A stretch of 64,000 nucleotides of DNA from NCBI RefSeq assembly GCF_038562415.1, contig NZ_JBCFBA010000009.1, positions 104,943 through 168,942 on the forward strand. Direction: 5' to 3'. The position numbers and the translations under genes were made by a program. Below the pieces are notes generated by a model that saw only the letters and a list, made by a program, of their open reading frames with translations, searched no databases and was not told the DNA's origin. Below are positions 42,304 through 49,739 of the stretch, piece after piece. Source of the stretch: Solidesulfovibrio sp. (GTDB lineage: Bacteria > Desulfobacterota > Desulfovibrionia > Desulfovibrionales > Desulfovibrionaceae). Position 1 is the stretch's first letter. Each line of letters begins with the position of its first letter.

Positions 42304-43314
42304 ATGAAGACGCTTTTCGATACCGTGTCCGTCAAGGGCGTGGCCTTTCCCAACCGGCTGCTGCGCTCGGCCACCTGGGAACGGCTGGCCGACCCGCAGG
42401 GTGCCATCACCCCCGAACTGGAACGCTGGGACGCGCGGCAGATCGCCGGCGGCATCGGCGGGTTTATCGTCAGCGCGACGTACTTGAGCCCCGACGCCAG
42501 GGCCATCCCCGGCCAGATCGGGCTGTGCGGCCCGCAGCACCTGCCTGGCCACCGCCGGCTCATCGCCGCCGGCCGGGCCGCCGGCGTGGCCATGCTGCTG
42601 CAACTGGCCCATGCCGGCCGCGACGGCGCCCTGCTGGCCGTGGGCGAGCCGAGCACGGCACAGCTGGACGCCTTGCCGGCGCTTTTCGCCAACGGCGCCC
42701 GCCTGGCCCGGGAGGCGGGGTACGACGGGGCCCAGATCCACAGCGCCCACGGCTATTTTCTCAGCCAATTCCTGCATCCCGGGCGCAACCGCCGCACCGA
42801 CGCCTACGGCGGCTCGCCAGCGGGGCGGCGCAAGCTGCTCCTGGACATCCAGGCGGCCATGCGGGCCGCCGCGGGCGAGGATTTCCTGCTTTCCGTCAAG
42901 CTCGACTGCCGGGACCTGGACGGCAGTCCGGGCGTCTTCGAAGCCTGTCTGGAGGCGGCGCAAGCCCTGGATGCCGCCGGGATCGACCTGGTGGAGATAA
43001 GCGGTCTTGGCGGCAACAAGGGGCTTTGCGACGGCCCGGGGCAGGCCGAATCGGTCTTCGCCCCCGAGGCCGCGGCCGTGGCGGCGGCCATCCGCGCCCC
43101 GGTGGCCCTGGTCGGGGCCAACCGGTCGCCCGAAGTCATGGAGCGCATCGTCAACGAAACGGCGATCGCCTTTTTTTCCCTGTCCCGGCCGCTTCTGTGC
43201 GAGCCCGAACTGCCCCGGCGCTGGCGCGAAGGGGACCGGTCGCCCAGCCGGTGCGTGTCCTGCGGCGGCTGCTACGACGCGGCCGGCAACCGTTGCCTGT
43301 TCGCCGAGGCCTGA
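42304..43314 (+). CDS. NADH:flavin oxidoreductase, Old Yellow Enzyme family
   Basis: 336 residues, a single TIM-barrel OYE. Landmarks are NRLLRSATWERL at the N terminus, LLQLAHAGRD, YDGAQIHSAHGYFLSQFLHPGRNRRTDAYGGS (substrate His pair and the conserved YGGS), and the FMN phosphate loop near LVGANRS. The C terminus has CVSCGGCYDAAGNRC (CX2CX2CX7C), a spacing able to hold an iron-sulfur cluster; this short tail is typical of a clostridial/deltaproteobacterial OYE subgroup and differs from the long 2,4-dienoyl-CoA reductase. GAGGAGG precedes the ATG. The substrate is an activated alkene of unknown identity. Confidence 0.88.
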   Translation: MKTLFDTVSVKGVAFPNRLLRSATWERLADPQGAITPELERWDARQIAGGIGGFIVSATYLSPDARAIPGQIGLCGPQHLPGHRRLIAAGRAAGVAMLLQLAHAGRDGALLAVGEPSTAQLDALPALFANGARLAREAGYDGAQIHSAHGYFLSQFLHPGRNRRTDAYGGSPAGRRKLLLDIQAAMRAAAGEDFLLSVKLDCRDLDGSPGVFEACLEAAQALDAAGIDLVEISGLGGNKGLCDGPGQAESVFAPEAAAVAAAIRAPVALVGANRSPEVMERIVNETAIAFFSLSRPLLCEPELPRRWREGDRSPSRCVSCGGCYDAAGNRCLFAEA

Positions 43315-43343
43315 TGCGGCCGGCTTCCTTCCCCGAAGACGAT

Positions 43344-43377
43344 TTTGGCCCCGCCCCCCATGGGGGGCGGGGCCAAA
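43344..43377. repeat. Perfect 34-base palindrome between convergent genes
   Basis: TTTGGCCCCGCCCCCCA and its exact complement meet at 43360/43361. It lies 30 bases after the OYE gene and 23 bases after greA (minus strand). The runs flanking the stem are A on exit in both directions (no T tract), so efficient intrinsic termination is uncertain, but its place suggests a bidirectional transcript-end structure. Confidence 0.7.
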
Positions 43378-43399
43378 CACGGTGCCCGGGGACGGGCGA

Positions 43400-43888
43400 T
43401 CAGCCCCGGTTGGCGGCGCCGTTGAAGGTGATGGAGACGATTTCGTAGTTGATCTTGCCGCGCGGGGCATCCACCACGATCTCGTCGCCCTCGCGCTTGC
43501 CGAGCAGGGCCTGCCCCACGGGCGAGAGGATGGAAATGGTGCCCTTGCTGGGTTCGGCCTCGTCCGGGCCGAGCAGGGTGTATTTCTTCAGGTCGCCGGT
43601 GTCCACGTCCTCGATTTCCACGGTGGCGCCGAAGATGACCTGGTCGCCGTCGAGGGTGGCCAGGTCGATGACGTTGAAGCGCGGCATGCGCGATTCGATG
43701 AAGTTGATGCGGGCCTCGAGCATGCCTTGCCGTTCGCGGGCGGCCTCATAGCCGGCGTTTTCACGCAGGTCGCCCTCTTCGCGGGCTTCCTTGATGGCCT
43801 GGATGACTTCGGGCCGCTCTTTTTTCAGACGCTCCAGCTCGCGCTCGAGTTTTCTGAAGCCCTCAATGGTAATGGGAATGCTGTCCAT
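43400..43888 (-). CDS. greA: Transcription elongation factor GreA
   Basis: 162 residues. The N-terminal coiled coil is clear (IPITIEGFRKLERELERLKKERPEVIQAIKEAREEGDLRENAGYEAARERQGMLEARI), with the catalytic acidic tip in EGDLRENAGY, followed by the FKBP-like domain ending in PVGQALLGKREGDEIVVDAPRGKINYEIVSI. GreA stimulates RNA cleavage by backtracked RNA polymerase. Two in-frame ATGs (43888 and 43894) occur; AAGG is spaced better for 43888. The gene stands alone, convergent with the OYE gene. Confidence 0.96.
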   Translation of the reverse strand: MDSIPITIEGFRKLERELERLKKERPEVIQAIKEAREEGDLRENAGYEAARERQGMLEARINFIESRMPRFNVIDLATLDGDQVIFGATVEIEDVDTGDLKKYTLLGPDEAEPSKGTISILSPVGQALLGKREGDEIVVDAPRGKINYEIVSITFNGAANRG

Positions 43889-44127
43889 CGTCATACCTTG
43901 CAACCGGTTGGATTGTCGGAAAAAAACCAACGACAGCGGCCCCGTCCGGGAGGACGTGGTCGCGCGAATCGCGGGAGACTTATTGGGTCGCGGACGCATT
44001 CGGGTTAGACCATCCCGTGGCGGCGGTCAAGCCCGGCCGGTCGCGGCGCGGTTGCCCGAGGCGGCTCGTCGGGCTAAAACGGGGCGCGACGGGCCGTTGG
44101 CCCAATCCCCGAGCCCCTGGAGCCTGT

Positions 44128-44580
44128 ATGCGCGTCTATCTCGCCGGACCGCTTTTTACCTTGGCCGAGCGCCGGTTCATGGCCCATCTGCGCGACCGGG
44201 TCGGCGCGCTGCCGGGGGTGGCCGCCCTGTGGCCCGGGGACTTGTTCGTGGATGACGACCTGGCGGCCATGGGGCCGGCGGCCAAGGAGCACATCTTTCG
44301 CGGCTGTCTGGCCGGCCTTGGCGGCTGCGGCCTGGTGCTGGCCGTGCTGGACGGGCCGCAGGTGGACGACGGCACGGCCTGGGAGATCGGCTACGCCCAC
44401 GCCAGGGGACTGCCGGTGTGGGGGTTGCGCACGGATTTCCGCAGCGCCGGCGATACGGTCCATTCCCTGGTCAATTGCATGATCGAGTGTTCGTGTTTGA
44501 ATATATTCAATGATATTGAAGTGTTGATTGATAGGCTCGCCGCCTTTCCCGCCCCCGGCCCGCCGGGAAAAACGATCTGA
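44128..44580 (+). CDS. Nucleoside 2-deoxyribosyltransferase-like protein
   Basis: 150 residues. The fold pattern fits the family: MRVYLAGPLFTLAERRFM (strand plus AGPLF loop), LFVDDD, VLAVLDGPQVDDGTAWEIGYAHARGLPVWGLRTD (DG and catalytic Glu in the GTAWEIGYA motif) and a late NCMIE. Such enzymes transfer or hydrolyse deoxyribosyl groups in nucleotide salvage; the GTAxEIG Glu is the likely nucleophile. The last third is noticeably less GC-rich than the front (FNIFNDIEVLID region), with a palindromic TTGAATATATTCAA inside the coding sequence. Confidence 0.82.
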   Translation: MRVYLAGPLFTLAERRFMAHLRDRVGALPGVAALWPGDLFVDDDLAAMGPAAKEHIFRGCLAGLGGCGLVLAVLDGPQVDDGTAWEIGYAHARGLPVWGLRTDFRSAGDTVHSLVNCMIECSCLNIFNDIEVLIDRLAAFPAPGPPGKTI

Positions 44581-44686
44581 ACAAAGTTTCATTTGCCACG
44601 TTGTTACGAATGGCATATCTCTCGTGACACTGTATCGGGTGGTTTCTCCTCTTCCCTTCGGACACCGCAGAGGGATGGCGCCAATC

Positions 44687-44968
44687 ATGACGGAAATGTG
44701 TCAGGATCCGTTGCGTTACCTCGTGGAACGACTGTGCTGCCAGGTCTATCTCGACGGCGGCGGCAATATTCGCCTGGGTTTTTCCCGGCGACACGGCCTC
44801 AAGGACATGATGACCGCCCAGGGCATCGTCCATTCCAACGCCGGGGTATTGCGCGACCGCCTGCGCCAGGGCGGGACGGGCGGCGAGGGCGGGCCCGCCG
44901 CAACGACTGCGGACGGCCTCCGTTGGGCCGATCGCGTGGTCTCGGGCGAATTCTGTCCCTTCCTCTGA
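44687..44968 (+). CDS. Small protein of unknown function
   Basis: 93 residues from this ATG; the frame is open upstream and ATG at 44675 is an equal alternative. The conceptual product starts MTEMCQDPLRYLVERLCCQVYLDGGGNIRLGFSRRHGL and ends in a Gly-rich, then WADRVVSGEFCPFL segment. Four Cys are present, two adjacent (CC). I recognise no family. AGAGGG is the only possible ribosome-binding site, spaced about 12 bases. Support is modest: good codon periodicity and no competing frame, but no homology that I can state. Confidence 0.4.
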   Translation: MTEMCQDPLRYLVERLCCQVYLDGGGNIRLGFSRRHGLKDMMTAQGIVHSNAGVLRDRLRQGGTGGEGGPAATTADGLRWADRVVSGEFCPFL

Positions 44969-45207
44969 TCACCGGGCCGTGAAGGCGCCATGGGGCGCGT
45001 GCAACGCACCCGAACGCCGGCCGCCACGAGGCGTGGCCGGGGGCTTGCGCGACATGGGCGACAACGATCCCGGCGCGGGGTCCATGCCGGCCAAACCGTT
45101 CCGATCCACGGGCGTGGCGACGTCAACGCGGTCGTGCGGCCCTGCCGCCGCCGTTTTGCCCCTGCCCTCGTGTGGCGTCCTGTAAAAAATTATTATTCAG
45201 TTTGGTA

Positions 45208-45237
45208 TTCTCGAAATTCGCACGCGAATTTCGAGAA
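45208..45237. promoter_or_regulatory. Perfect 13-base inverted repeat upstream of feoAB
   Basis: TTCTCGAAATTCG (45208-45220) and CGAATTTCGAGAA (45225-45237) are exact inverted copies around CACG. It lies about 75 bases upstream of the feo -35 element. No T tract follows, and the symmetry is not Fur-like. It could be an operator for a second regulator, or an upstream RNA hairpin. Confidence 0.6.
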
Positions 45238-45310
45238 CGCGACACTCGCCTGGCGCGCCGGAGGCTCCGGCCGGCCGGGGATGTTTTTTTCCGGGCCCTG
45301 CGGATCGGCG

Positions 45311-45339
45311 TTGACAATGATATTGAGTATCATTTACAT
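45311..45339 (+). promoter_or_regulatory. feoAB promoter with Fur-box-like operator
   Basis: TTGACA at 45311-45316 and TTACAT at 45334-45339 are spaced by 17 bases. The spacer is itself the dyad ATGATA-TTGAG-TATCAT (45317-45333), close to the Fur consensus GATAATGATAATCATTATC. A repressor bound there would cover the whole promoter. Iron-dependent repression is therefore likely. Confidence 0.75.
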
Positions 45340-45438
45340 ATCGATCCGCGACGCAAGCAGTCCCGCGCGTCCTCGCGCGGGTTGTCGCCAGTCCAGAACG
45401 CCGCGAGGCAAAGGCGGCGCGCAGCAAGGAGGGGAGCC

Positions 45439-45669
45439 ATGGTCACGTCGATGCGGCAACTGGCCGTCAATCAGAAAGGGTGTATTCGGTCGGTCACGGC
45501 GAGCGGGGAACTGGGTCGCCGCATCCGGGACATGGGCCTTGTGCCCGGTACGCAACTCATGGTCGTCGGCCGGGCGCCGCTGGCCGACCCGGTGGCCGTG
45601 CGCATGAAGGGATTTACTTTGTCCCTGCGCAACTGCGAAGCCGATTTCATTTCCGTGGAGGCCCTCTAG
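45439..45669 (+). CDS. feoA: FeoA, ferrous iron transport accessory protein
   Basis: 76 residues with the SH3-like FeoA pattern: MRQLAVNQKGCIRSVTASGELGRRIRDMGLVPGTQLMVVGRAPLADPVAVRMKGFTLSLRNCEADFISV. The RIRDMGLVPGT and LADPVAVRMKGFTLSLR motifs are diagnostic. It assists FeoB and may act on its GTPase domain. AAGGAGGGG precedes the ATG. feoB follows one base after the stop, so they are translated together. A Fur-type promoter is about 100 bases upstream. No FeoC is present. Confidence 0.96.
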   Translation: MVTSMRQLAVNQKGCIRSVTASGELGRRIRDMGLVPGTQLMVVGRAPLADPVAVRMKGFTLSLRNCEADFISVEAL

Positions 45670-45670
45670 G

Positions 45671-47860
45671 ATGGCGCAAACCATTCGCGTGGCCGTTTCC
45701 GGCCAGCCCAACTGCGGCAAAAGCACCATGTTCAACGCCATCACCGGCGGCTCGGCCCGGGTGGGCAACTATCCCGGCATCACCGTTGACCGCCTGGAGG
45801 GCGTGTACCGGGAAAACGGCCACATAAGCCACCTGGTGGACCTGCCCGGCACCTACTCCCTGACCTCCTACTCCATGGAGGAGCTGGTCGCCCGCAACGT
45901 CATCGTGGACGAGCGGCCCGACGTGGTCATCAACATGATGGATGCCACGGCCCTGGAGCGCAGCCTCTACCTGGCCGTGCAGCTCCTGGAGATCGGCGCG
46001 CCGCTGGTGCTCGGGCTCAACATGATGGACGAGGTGCGCCGCAGCGGCGTGACCATCGACGTGGACAAGCTCTCGAAGCTTCTGGGCGTGCCGGTGGTGC
46101 CCTGCGTGGCCCGGCTCGGCCAGGGCCGCAAGGAGCTCATGGCGGCCGTGGCCGGGGTGGCCGAGCGGACCCAGGGCAAGTGGGCGCCGTTTAAGCTGTC
46201 CTACGGCCCGGACCTCGATCCCCTCATTGACCGCATGACCCGGGTCATCGAGGAGGCCGCGTTCCTCGCCGGCCGCTACGACCCCCGCTGGGTGGCGGTC
46301 AAGTACCTGGAAAACGACGAGCAGGTCATGGCCGAGGGCAAAAAGGCCGGCCCGGCCCACGACGAACTCGTGGCCCTGTGCGCCGAGGCCGAGGCCGTCA
46401 CCCGCAAAAACAGCGCCACCACCCCCGACGCCATCATCGCCGACTGGCGCTACGGCTACATCAACGGCCTCATCAAGCAGGGCGTGGTGCGGGGCGGCGA
46501 CGAACTGCGGCGCAACAACTCCGACGCCATCGACAAGATCGTCACCCACAAGCTGCTCGGGCCCGTCATCATGCTGGCCGTGCTCTACCTCATGTTCCAG
46601 GTGACGTTCACGCTCGGTGCCTATCCCCAGGGCTGGATCGAGGCGGGTTTCGATTGGCTCGGCGGCCTGGCCACCACGTACATCCCCGAGGGCTACCTGC
46701 AGTCGATGATCGTCAGCGGCATCATCGGCGGCGTGGGCTCGGTCATCGGTTTCACGCCGCTGATCTGCATCATGTTCGCCATGCTGGTTTTCCTGGAGGA
46801 CCTCGGCTACATGGCCCGCGTGGCCTACATGCTCGACCGGGTGCTGCGCATCTTCGGCCTGCACGGCATGTCGGTCATGCCGCTGATCATGTCCGGCGGC
46901 ATCCCTGGTGGCTGCGCCGTGCCGGGGGTCATGTGCGCCCGCACCCTGCGCAGCCCCCGCGAGCGTCTGGCCACCATCCTGACCGCGCCCTTCATGGTCT
47001 GCGGGGCCAAGACCACGGCCTACCTCATGCTCGTGGCCGCCTTTTTCCCGGACAACCCCACCCGGGCCATGTTTTTCGTGGTGCTGGCCGCCTGGGCTTT
47101 CGTGCTGCTGGTCTCCAGGCTGCTGCGTTCGACGATCATCAAGGGCGAGAGCACGCCCTTTGTCATGGAGATCCCGCCCTACCGCCTGCCGACGCTTCGC
47201 GGCGTGCTGCTGCACACCTGGGAACGGGTCTGGCAGTACGTGAAAAAGGCCGGCACGGTCATCCTGGCCGTCTCCATCCTCATGTGGGCGGTCATGACCT
47301 TCCCGGAACTGCCCGAGGACACGGTGGCCCAGTACGAGGCGCAAAAAGAGCAGGTGGTCGAGAAGGTCAAGGCCGACAATCCCAATGCCGGCGAGGAAGA
47401 GTTGGCCACGCTGACCGAGGACGCCCAGAAGGCCGTCGAGGACGACCGCAACGAGGCGGCGCTCAAGTATTCCGCCGCCGGCCGGGTCAGCGAGGCGCTC
47501 ACTCCCCTGACCAACCTGGCCGGTTTCCCCTGGCAGGCCAACATCGCACTCATCGGCGCCTTCGCCGCCAAGGAGGTCTTCGTCTCCACCATGGCCACGG
47601 CCTATTCCATGGGCGAGGTGGATCCCGAGGAGGCGGAGAGCCTGAGCGAAAAACTGGCGGCCGACCCGGCCTGGACCTTGCCGGCGGTGCTTTCGGTGTT
47701 TGCCTTCATGCTGCTCTACACGCCCTGCATGGTCACGGTGGTGGTCATTGCCCGGGAGTCCAACTGGAAGTGGGCGGTCTTTTCGGTGGTGGGCGGACTG
47801 TGTTTCGCCTATGTGGTATCGGTGTGCATCTACCAGATCGGCTCGGCGCTCATGACCTAG
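45671..47860 (+). CDS. feoB: FeoB, ferrous iron permease with G domain
   Basis: 729 residues. The N-terminal G domain has G1 GQPNCGKST at 10-18, G3 DLPGTYSL, G4 NMMD (here LNMMDEV) and a helical GDI region to about 270. The transmembrane part (from about 295) contains GXGSVIGFTPLICIMFAMLVFLEDLGYMARVAYMLDR and SGGIPGGCAVPGVMCARTL, in which conserved Cys residues are proposed to line the iron path, and the later ANIALIGAFAAKEVFVSTMATAY gate motif. A charged coiled insertion lies near 555-600. It carries Fe2+ into the cytoplasm. A terminator follows 60 bases downstream. Confidence 0.97.
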   Translation: MAQTIRVAVSGQPNCGKSTMFNAITGGSARVGNYPGITVDRLEGVYRENGHISHLVDLPGTYSLTSYSMEELVARNVIVDERPDVVINMMDATALERSLYLAVQLLEIGAPLVLGLNMMDEVRRSGVTIDVDKLSKLLGVPVVPCVARLGQGRKELMAAVAGVAERTQGKWAPFKLSYGPDLDPLIDRMTRVIEEAAFLAGRYDPRWVAVKYLENDEQVMAEGKKAGPAHDELVALCAEAEAVTRKNSATTPDAIIADWRYGYINGLIKQGVVRGGDELRRNNSDAIDKIVTHKLLGPVIMLAVLYLMFQVTFTLGAYPQGWIEAGFDWLGGLATTYIPEGYLQSMIVSGIIGGVGSVIGFTPLICIMFAMLVFLEDLGYMARVAYMLDRVLRIFGLHGMSVMPLIMSGGIPGGCAVPGVMCARTLRSPRERLATILTAPFMVCGAKTTAYLMLVAAFFPDNPTRAMFFVVLAAWAFVLLVSRLLRSTIIKGESTPFVMEIPPYRLPTLRGVLLHTWERVWQYVKKAGTVILAVSILMWAVMTFPELPEDTVAQYEAQKEQVVEKVKADNPNAGEEELATLTEDAQKAVEDDRNEAALKYSAAGRVSEALTPLTNLAGFPWQANIALIGAFAAKEVFVSTMATAYSMGEVDPEEAESLSEKLAADPAWTLPAVLSVFAFMLLYTPCMVTVVVIARESNWKWAVFSVVGGLCFAYVVSVCIYQIGSALMT

Positions 47861-47920
47861 ACGACGGTAGGGTTGCTTGCGGCGTGACGACCGGAGGCCG
47901 GCGTCGTGACGGAAGCGAAG

Positions 47921-47953
47921 ACGCCCGGAGCGTAACGGCTCCGGGCGTTTTTT
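47921..47953 (+). terminator. Rho-independent terminator of feoAB
   Basis: Eleven-base arms ACGCCCGGAGC and GCTCCGGGCGT around GTAACG, then a run of T residues to 47953. A near-identical hairpin follows the next gene (49418-49448). Confidence 0.93.
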
Positions 47954-48049
47954 GTTGTGCGCTGGGGGCTGAAGGAGAAACAGTTTGCCTGGATTGATGG
48001 CTTTGCCGTATACCGAAGGCGGCCACAACCCGATTGTCGCGAGGCGCGC

Positions 48050-49366
48050 ATGGAACGCTATTACGAGATATTCAAGGAACTGCCCCTGCCGGCCGTCCTG
48101 TTGCACGCGGATGGCGAGGAAGAGGCGGTCAACGATGCGTTTCTCGTCAGTTTTCAGGGTAACGCGACGGCCAGAAATATACTGCATGCAATAAGCGGCG
48201 ATATGCAACGCATGTTGGCCTCGCCGGATAAGCGAGTGCTTTTCGAGAAAAAGCTCAAACTCGGAAACGATGCGGAGAAGTACTTTCGGATACGCATGAC
48301 GGAAGTCAGCGGCACCGGGGAGAAATACGTGCTGGTCCTTTTCACGGACATCACGGAGCGCCGCAAGCAGATCGAGGAGATCAGCCGCCTGGCGTCCATC
48401 GTCGATTCGTCCGACGACGCCATCGTGAGCGTCTCCCTCAACAAGAAGGTCATGTCCTGGAACCACGGGGCGGAGCATATCTACGGTTACCGGGCCGCGG
48501 ACATCGTCGGCTCGTCGATCATGAAAATCGTCCCGAAAAGCGTCACCCAGGAGTTCGAATCCTACATGTCCGTGGCCGCCCACGGCGATTCGTACTCGCG
48601 CTACGAGACCATCAATTGTCATCAGGACGGGCATCTCTTTCCCGTCTCGCTGACCATTTCGCCCCTGCGCTTCCACGAGCAGATCATCGGCGTGACCATC
48701 GTCGCCCGGGATATTTCCTCGCGACGCCAGGCGGAGCAGCAGTTGACGATAAGCCATCGCAACCTGAAAAGCCTAATGTACGAGACGGTGGAGTCGCTGT
48801 CCACGGCTCACGAGAAACGGGATCTATACACGGCCGGCCATCAGCGTTCGGTCTCCATGATCAGTTGCTGCATTGCCGACGAGATGAACCTGTCGTTTGA
48901 CCAGATCGAGGGCATCCGCATCGCCGGGCTGTTGCACGACATCGGCAAGGTCTGCATCCCCATGGCCATCCTGGCCAAGCCGGCCAGGCTGTCGCCCGAG
49001 GAAATGGCCTTGATGAAGCGTCATTCCGAGGCGGGGTACGAGATCGTGAAAAACATTCCCTTTGCCTGGCCGGTGAAGGACATCGTCCTGCAGCATCACG
49101 AGCGCATCGACGGCAGCGGCTATCCGCAGGGGTTGCGAGGCGAGCAGTTGCTGCTCGAGGCGAAGATTCTGGCCGTGGCCGATGTGTTGGAGGCCATGTC
49201 GGCCCACCGGCCGTACCGGCCGGCCCTGGGCCTGGACGCCGCGCTCCAGGAGATCATGGACGGGGCGGGGGTGCGCTACGACAAGGGCGTCTGCGACGTG
49301 GCGGTCAAGCTTTTCGACGACGGCGTGCTGCGGCTGGAGGACGGGCGGCTGGTCTGCTCCATGTGA
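48050..49366 (+). CDS. PAS-PAS-HD-GYP c-di-GMP phosphodiesterase
   Basis: 438 residues, no membrane helix. A PAS-like region occupies about 1-105 and a second PAS about 108-235 (VDSSDDAIVSVSLNKKVMSWNHGAEHIYGY, then a PAC-like GVTIVARDISSRRQAEQQL). The HD-GYP domain covers about 255-425: ETVESLSTAHEKRDLYTAGHQ, LLHDIGKVCIP with the HD pair at 296-297, HHERIDGSGYP with GYP at 357-359, and AVADVLEAMSAHRPYRPALG. All metal ligands appear intact, so c-di-GMP hydrolysis is expected. Codon use is slightly less GC-rich than neighbours in the PAS region. The ATG at 48050 lacks a strong ribosome-binding site; the frame is open a little upstream. Confidence 0.9.
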   Translation: MERYYEIFKELPLPAVLLHADGEEEAVNDAFLVSFQGNATARNILHAISGDMQRMLASPDKRVLFEKKLKLGNDAEKYFRIRMTEVSGTGEKYVLVLFTDITERRKQIEEISRLASIVDSSDDAIVSVSLNKKVMSWNHGAEHIYGYRAADIVGSSIMKIVPKSVTQEFESYMSVAAHGDSYSRYETINCHQDGHLFPVSLTISPLRFHEQIIGVTIVARDISSRRQAEQQLTISHRNLKSLMYETVESLSTAHEKRDLYTAGHQRSVSMISCCIADEMNLSFDQIEGIRIAGLLHDIGKVCIPMAILAKPARLSPEEMALMKRHSEAGYEIVKNIPFAWPVKDIVLQHHERIDGSGYPQGLRGEQLLLEAKILAVADVLEAMSAHRPYRPALGLDAALQEIMDGAGVRYDKGVCDVAVKLFDDGVLRLEDGRLVCSM

Positions 49367-49739
49367 GGGGGGCTGGCTGCGGCGGCGCGCGTGTGGATAT
49401 TGGAATCCGCGGCAATACGCCCGGGGCGGCAACGCTCCGGGCGTTTTCGTTTTCCCGGCGCTGGCGCAGGTGGTCGCATTTGTCCTTGATTGACGTGCAG
49501 TGCGCGGGGATGTTTTTGGGCCCGTGGAGGTCGAGCAGGCCGAATACGGCCAGGACGTCGGGGGCGGCGAGGTGCAATCTTGCTTTGGTTGCGCACTCTT
49601 TGATGTGGTTGTCGCATCCTCTCGTATTGACCGCTTTTATGGCCGGCAGCGGATCGACTTTACCGGCCAGCCAGCGTTGGAGGAAGCCAGGGAGCACTTC
49701 TTTTTCGGTATCGCCCTCGACGAGGAGGATGATTTTCAC
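49305..49739 (-). pseudogene. DUF4276 family protein, 3'-truncated
   Basis: The frame starts at GTG in a GTGA overlap with the AAA ATPase stop. Residues 1-94 look like a DUF4276 N terminus: VKIILLVEGDTEKEVLPGFLQRWL, the VNTRGCDNHIKECATKARLHL segment and DVLAVFGLLDLHGPKNIPAHC, with the EGDTE and DLHGP acidic motifs of this TOPRIM-related group. After residue 94 (position 49458) the reading frame runs into the terminator of the convergent HD-GYP gene and then across its 3' end; the encoded tail (RSVAAPGVLPRIPIS...) is low complexity and unlike the family, which is normally longer than 200 residues. So the original C-terminal half is missing. Activity is doubtful. Confidence 0.7.
49418..49448 (+). 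terminator. Terminator after the HD-GYP gene
   Basis: ACGCCCGGGGC and GCTCCGGGCGT (one mismatch) around GGCAAC, followed by TTTTCGTTTTC. The structure lies inside the 3' end of the open frame of the minus-strand DUF4276 remnant. Confidence 0.75.

Larger units (their letters stand above)
44969..45438. other. Regulatory intergenic region upstream of feoAB
   Basis: About 470 bases with no gene that I can support. It holds the 30-base palindrome at 45208-45237, preceded by an AT-rich stretch (45182-45207), and the Fur-type promoter at 45311-45339. The feoA leader is about 95 bases. Confidence 0.6.

Noticed and set aside
44497..44510. TTGAATATATTCAA palindrome considered as an operator
   Set aside because: It lies within the coding region of the deoxyribosyltransferase-like gene, and no downstream start is close enough.
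45647..48757. 1000-codon minus-strand open frame over feoB and the HD-GYP gene
   Set aside because: Antisense shadow; His/Gly/Asp-rich conceptual product without domain similarity.
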